The notes beneath the pieces are model-generated. The model was not told the origin of the DNA. It did no database searches and saw only the letters and a program-made list of their open reading frames with translations. 64,000 nucleotides of DNA from Pelagibacterium flavum. GTDB taxonomy: Bacteria; Pseudomonadota; Alphaproteobacteria; Rhizobiales; Devosiaceae. The DNA lies in contig NZ_CP107716.1 of the NCBI RefSeq assembly GCF_025854335.1, positions 985,001 to 1,049,000 of the forward strand, written 5' to 3'. Shown here in pieces: positions 63,094 through 64,000 of the stretch. The position numbers and the translations under genes were made by a program. The stretch's first letter is position 1; each line of letters starts with the position of its first letter.

Positions 63094-64000
63094 GGCCGAA
63101 CCACCCCGGATGGCACGCCTCGACGTGCTTCCGGTTTTCTTCGATCTCAAGGGAAAAAAGGTGCTTGTTGCCGGTGGCGAAGAGCCTGCCGCCTGGAAGG
63201 CCGAATTGATGGCCGCCGCCGGTGCGAGAGTGAGCGTTTTTGCTGAACACTTCTGCGAGGAGATGGTCGCGCTCGAAGCGCGTGGAGCCATCCAGTTTGT
63301 ACAAGGCGATTGGCGGCAGGCGGACTGGGCTGGCCTGGCACTGGCCATAGGGGATTGTTCAGAGGAAGAAGCCGCCGAGTTTGTTGCAATGGCACGAGTG
63401 CATGGGGTGCCGGTCAATGTGATCGACAAGCCCGAGCATTGCCAGTTTCAGTTCGGCTCCATCGTCAACCGCTCTCCGCTCGTTGTCGGCATTTCCACCA
63501 GCGGAGCGGCGCCGATATTGGGTCAGGCGGTGCGCCGGCGTATCGAGACCCTGTTGCCCAAAACGCTTAGCGCATGGGCGCGGCTTGCACAGTCTGTGCG
63601 CTCTATTGTGCTGGATCGGCTCGCCGCCGGCGCGGAGCGCCGCGCTTTCTGGGAGCGGTTCACCGACCTGAGTTTTTCGGGCAAGGAGCCAGTTGGCGAC
63701 CCGGAGGCGATGATTGCCCACGCGTCGCGGGTACCCTCCGGGCGTGTCACCCTTGTGGGGGCTGGTCCGGGAGACGCGGAATATCTCACCCTCAAAGCCG
63801 TCCGCGCGCTGCAGTCCGCCGATGTGATCTTGTTTGACGATCTGGTTTCCGACGATGTTCTTGAACTGGCGCGCCGGGAGGCCAAGCGCATTCTCGTCGG
63901 GAAACGCGCTCGCCGGGCGAGTTGCCGTCAGGAAGATATAAATTCGATGATGGCCGACCTTGCCCGCAAGGGCCGGCATGTGGTGCGGCTCAAGTCCGGT
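63065..64000 (+). CDS. cysG: Siroheme synthase CysG (runs off the window)
   Basis: About 312 codons are visible. The N-terminal precorrin-2 dehydrogenase/ferrochelatase part has LPVFFDLKGKKVLVAGGEE and GSIVNRSPLVVGISTSGAAPILGQ. The methyltransferase part begins at GRVTLVGAGPGDAEYLTLKAV. It makes siroheme for NirB. The ATG at 63065 overlaps nasA by 29 bases and has GGGAGAA before it; an ATG at 63110 is an alternative. The frame continues past 64000. Confidence 0.92.
   Translation, partial: MQIVSRQPSKAEPPRMARLDVLPVFFDLKGKKVLVAGGEEPAAWKAELMAAAGARVSVFAEHFCEEMVALEARGAIQFVQGDWRQADWAGLALAIGDCSEEEAAEFVAMARVHGVPVNVIDKPEHCQFQFGSIVNRSPLVVGISTSGAAPILGQAVRRRIETLLPKTLSAWARLAQSVRSIVLDRLAAGAERRAFWERFTDLSFSGKEPVGDPEAMIAHASRVPSGRVTLVGAGPGDAEYLTLKAVRALQSADVILFDDLVSDDVLELARREAKRILVGKRARRASCRQEDINSMMADLARKGRHVVRLKSG

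Noticed and set aside
1..64000. CRISPR arrays, tRNA or rRNA genes, phage genes
   Set aside because: No regularly spaced repeats, no cloverleaf with matching CCA-side stem, and no phage structural genes were seen in the read-through.

Overview
The window is GC-rich, densely coded alphaproteobacterial DNA. The mix of TRAP transporters, a Nas nitrate island with an ANTAR regulator, RirA-type iron control, SsuABC-like transporters and acidic periplasmic proteins suggests a Hyphomicrobiales member, perhaps of the Devosia/Pelagibacterium group. That placement is inference. There are no rRNA, tRNA or CRISPR features. The sequence reads as accessory catabolic and stress chromosome, with three insertion sequences.

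Layout. (1) 1-6231: a putative quinate/shikimate module. It holds a TetR repressor, a catabolic-type shikimate/quinate dehydrogenase, a GntR regulator, a DctPQM TRAP transporter, type II dehydroquinase and an HbpS/GlcG protein. Two near-identical promoter/operators head the dehydrogenase and the transporter. (2) 6522-16871: a periplasmic PQQ-alcohol dehydrogenase locus. It holds a ThuA-like protein, cytochrome c, a PQQ dehydrogenase with the Asp-x-Asp signature of lanthanide enzymes, two family-3 binding proteins, a site-2-protease homologue without catalytic residues, and an ABC-2 exporter whose two genes enclose a complete SsuABC-like importer. (3) 17171-24487: a ureohydrolase, an IS21 element between two truncated genes, a spermidine-synthase-like protein, a universal stress protein and a SulP transporter. 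(4) 24836-29763: an ABC importer operon containing a metallo-beta-lactamase-fold protein. (5) 29821-36314: a leftward set of BKACE enzyme, class III aminotransferase, stress protein and TRAP-TAXI transporter. (6) 36503-43372: an AlkB-like protein, then a wrecked iron-siderophore ABC locus in which an IS3 element, itself split by an IS1111-type element, separates an ATPase stump from a binding-protein stump and two intact paralogous binding proteins. (7) 43413-48020: arsenic resistance (arsR, two unrelated arsenate reductases, acr3, arsH) plus ChrA. (8) 48195-50971: a VanAB-like Rieske demethylase with its GntR regulator. (9) 51152-64000: nitrate assimilation with nasT, nasS, nrtA, nrtB, fused nrtCD, nirBD, nasA and the start of cysG.

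How it fits together. Regions 1 and 8 both feed aromatic metabolism toward protocatechuate. Region 9 shows three layers of control in the sequence: NtrC-type sites, a sigma-54 promoter, and a leader with two hexaloop hairpins, the second overlapping a terminator, which is the arrangement expected for antitermination by NasT under NasS control. The least familiar unit is region 2, where a possibly lanthanide-dependent quinoprotein is linked to a pseudoprotease and an interleaved exporter/importer.
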